Shown: positions 62,370 through 64,000 of the stretch, piece after piece
Numbering within the stretch: position 1 is the first letter of the stretch
Layout of the letters: every line of letters begins with the position of its first letter
From: Paenibacillus guangzhouensis
Lineage (GTDB): Bacteria; Bacillota; Bacilli; Paenibacillales; Paenibacillaceae
Assembly (NCBI RefSeq): GCF_009363075.1
Contig: NZ_CP045293.1
Location: forward strand, 4,954,501-5,018,500
DNA length: 64,000 nucleotides
Reading direction: 5' to 3'
Translations under genes and position numbers: made by a program
The notes under the pieces: model-generated
What the model was told of the DNA's origin: nothing
The model's input: only the letters and a program-made list of their open reading frames with translations
The model's database searches: none

Positions 62370-63524
62370 CTAGCTTATCGCACTCTTCATAAATCGAGGG
62401 AATCGTAGTGTTGCAAGCGCCAATCCGATAACCGCTACGAGGAGCATGACACCGAGATTCGGCAGTATATCCTGAAGATGAGCGCCATGCACCATGACAT
62501 TCTGCAGGGCCTTCTGTGCCCAATACTGCGGCATGATTCTGCCAATCGTCTGCAAGAATCCTGGCAGCATATCAGCTGGGAACCACAAACCTCCGAGCAC
62601 CGCGCCACCCATTGTAATAAGCTGGGTGAACGCCATGCCTTGGTTCTCGCTTTTCACGATCAAGGAGATGGCTAGACCAAGCCCCGTACCGCAAATGGCA
62701 ATCGCGAAGACAATCATTGCGATCGCAAATGCATCGCCGAGATGCAATCCATACACAAAATGCCCAAAGCCAAGCAAAATCGTACACTGCACAACGACAA
62801 CCAGGATATACGGCACCCACATCCCGACCAAATAGCTCATATAGCGCATCGGTGTACTGCTAAGCCGGGAGATCATACCCGATTCCTTATCCTTCATAAA
62901 TCGGCGCACCATCGAAGTAATGACGAAGAACGCGAACATGACAGTGTAACCTGGGACAACCTGTGTGATCATACTGATCGACCCATCGGTCACTTCTTGC
63001 TTCTCGTCGACTCGAATCGGCGGCGTCAGCACCTTTTTCAATTCGGCTTGGCTTTTCCCCGCTGCCGTTAGGGCGCTTGCGATTTTCTCTTCTTGGTATT
63101 TGCCAGCGACGTTCTGGAGGACCGCTTCAATCGGGCCAATGATATTGCTGCTCATGCCATCGTGATAGAGCATAATCTGCGCTTGTTGGTCACCGGATTT
63201 CAAGCTATCGCCGAAACCCTTCGGGAACACGATCAACGCCGATAGCTTCCCGTCCTTGATCTTGTTAATCTGCTGCTCGGTCGTCAGCTCCCCATCCAGC
63301 GTCAATTGGAATGCCTTCGTATCCCCGATCGTCTTCAGGAACTGCTGTGAAGCCGCACTCTGGTCTTGGTCTATATATTGCACCGTCAGCGTTGCTGAAC
63401 TCGCGCTGCTGAATACGGTAGCGAACAGTACAATGAATAGAATGGGCATGCCGAGCAGCCAGAAGAATGTACCTTTTTCTTTTATGAGCAATTTGATTTC
63501 TTTCCGCGCGATGGTCCGTATCAT
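62370..63524 (-). CDS. ABC-2 type transporter permease
   Basis: A 384-residue permease of the YhgE/drug-exporter ABC-2 kind: one N-terminal helix (about 20-42), a large outer domain (about 43-180), then five helices. Its partner ATPase gene lies 21 nt upstream. Systems like this export drugs, lipids or peptides. The substrate is not evident. Confidence 0.88.
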   Translation of the reverse strand: MIRTIARKEIKLLIKEKGTFFWLLGMPILFIVLFATVFSSASSATLTVQYIDQDQSAASQQFLKTIGDTKAFQLTLDGELTTEQQINKIKDGKLSALIVFPKGFGDSLKSGDQQAQIMLYHDGMSSNIIGPIEAVLQNVAGKYQEEKIASALTAAGKSQAELKKVLTPPIRVDEKQEVTDGSISMITQVVPGYTVMFAFFVITSMVRRFMKDKESGMISRLSSTPMRYMSYLVGMWVPYILVVVVQCTILLGFGHFVYGLHLGDAFAIAMIVFAIAICGTGLGLAISLIVKSENQGMAFTQLITMGGAVLGGLWFPADMLPGFLQTIGRIMPQYWAQKALQNVMVHGAHLQDILPNLGVMLLVAVIGLALATLRFPRFMKSAIS

Positions 63525-63545
63525 ACTAACCTCTCCCCTCGTATC

Positions 63546-64000
63546 CTAAGCGTCACGCAGCGAAGTTCCCGTGAGCTCCAGGAACACTGCTTCAAGCGAC
63601 GGCCTCACCACTTCAAGCTGTGATGTCCGATATCCACGCCGTTGACAGAGCTCTGCGGCACGGCGGATCGTGTCTAGCACAGCGTCCGTCTCAATGCGGA
63701 ATCCACGTCCCTGCTTCGTAACCTTCGCCGACAATGGAGTCAGGTCCGGCTGAACATCCCCTTCAAGCTCCAGATAGACCGATCTACCGCCGTATTGTGC
63801 GAGCAGCTCATTCAATGCACCTGCTGCAACCACTTGGCCGTGGTCAATGATCGCCACGTCTTCACATAATGCCTCGACTTCCTCCATATAGTGCGTGGAG
63901 TAGATGATCGTCATGCCCTCCGCTTTGAGCGATTGAATCAAATCGAAAATATGGTTCCGCGACTGCGGATCGATCCCGACTGTCGGTTCATCCAGAATCA
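63546..64000 (-). CDS. ABC transporter ATP-binding protein, N-terminus cut by window edge
   Basis: The visible C-terminal 150 residues begin with Walker B and D-loop (ILDEPTVGIDPQSR), continue with the switch His region (STHYMEEVEALCEDVAIIDHG) and end in a regulatory extension (about 60 residues, LYLELEGDVQPDLTPLS-like). Walker A and the signature lie beyond 64000. It drives the ABC-2 permease downstream. Confidence 0.92.
   Translation of the reverse strand, partial: ILDEPTVGIDPQSRNHIFDLIQSLKAEGMTIIYSTHYMEEVEALCEDVAIIDHGQVVAAGALNELLAQYGGRSVYLELEGDVQPDLTPLSAKVTKQGRGFRIETDAVLDTIRRAAELCQRRGYRTSQLEVVRPSLEAVFLELTGTSLRDA

Overview
The window looks like a chromosomal segment of a Paenibacillus-type Firmicute (Bacillales, Paenibacillaceae). 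This rests on Bacillus-like proteins (MinJ, CtpB, FtsEX, PupG-type phosphorylase, YesM/YesN two-component pair, YcnJ-type CopCD), strong AGGAGG ribosome-binding sites, sigma-A-type promoters, a c-di-AMP (ydaO-type) riboswitch, and many copper-amine-oxidase-N and GH31 style proteins. There is no rRNA, tRNA, prophage, CRISPR array or intact insertion sequence. The assignment is inference; no alignment was run.

Layout. 1-5.3 kb: nucleotide excision repair genes uvrB and uvrA (uvrA runs off the left edge), with a LexA-like box at the uvrB promoter and a palindrome-rich 400 bp spacer between them. 5.3-8.3 kb: an orphan MotP/MotS-type stator pair, a permuted NlpC/P60-like protein and a VTT-family membrane protein. 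8.4-12.5 kb: a short GH31 glycosidase with a divergent AraC regulator, then a large lipoprotein. 12.8-19.3 kb: a c-di-AMP riboswitch in front of a small protein resembling half of an enolase-superfamily enzyme, then a division/cell-wall cluster on the minus strand (ftsE, ftsX, M23 hydrolase, ctpB, minJ). 19.5-24.8 kb: VanW-like protein, a UvrD-type helicase with an unusual GC-rich tail, a small alarmone synthetase and a MITE-like repeat.

25.8-32 kb is a nucleoside salvage locus: a NupG-like transporter preceded by a decayed purine nucleoside phosphorylase gene, deoC, a ROK regulator, an intact phosphorylase gene and an EamA transporter. The three catabolic promoters share a TCAATTTGA dyad just upstream of the -35 box, which defines a small local regulon. 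32-37.9 kb: VanY-type carboxypeptidase, an Fsr-like transporter with a strongly structured leader, ilvA, and a ChbG deacetylase/GPH transporter operon with a cre-like site. 38.1-38.9 kb: a 16-copy tandem array of 51-52 bp palindromic units.

38.9-45 kb: CopC-CopD copper protein with a DUF4198-like partner, small membrane proteins, and an MFS exporter with an ArsR-type repressor whose operator is visible. 45.6-55.2 kb: a sugar ABC importer plus GH31 alpha-glucosidase, divergent from a YesM/YesN two-component system. 55.2-64 kb: an OmpR-type two-component system, exported proteins, a cold-shock gene with a long leader hairpin, LysR regulator, two methionine sulfoxide reductases, and an ABC-2 exporter that runs off the right edge.
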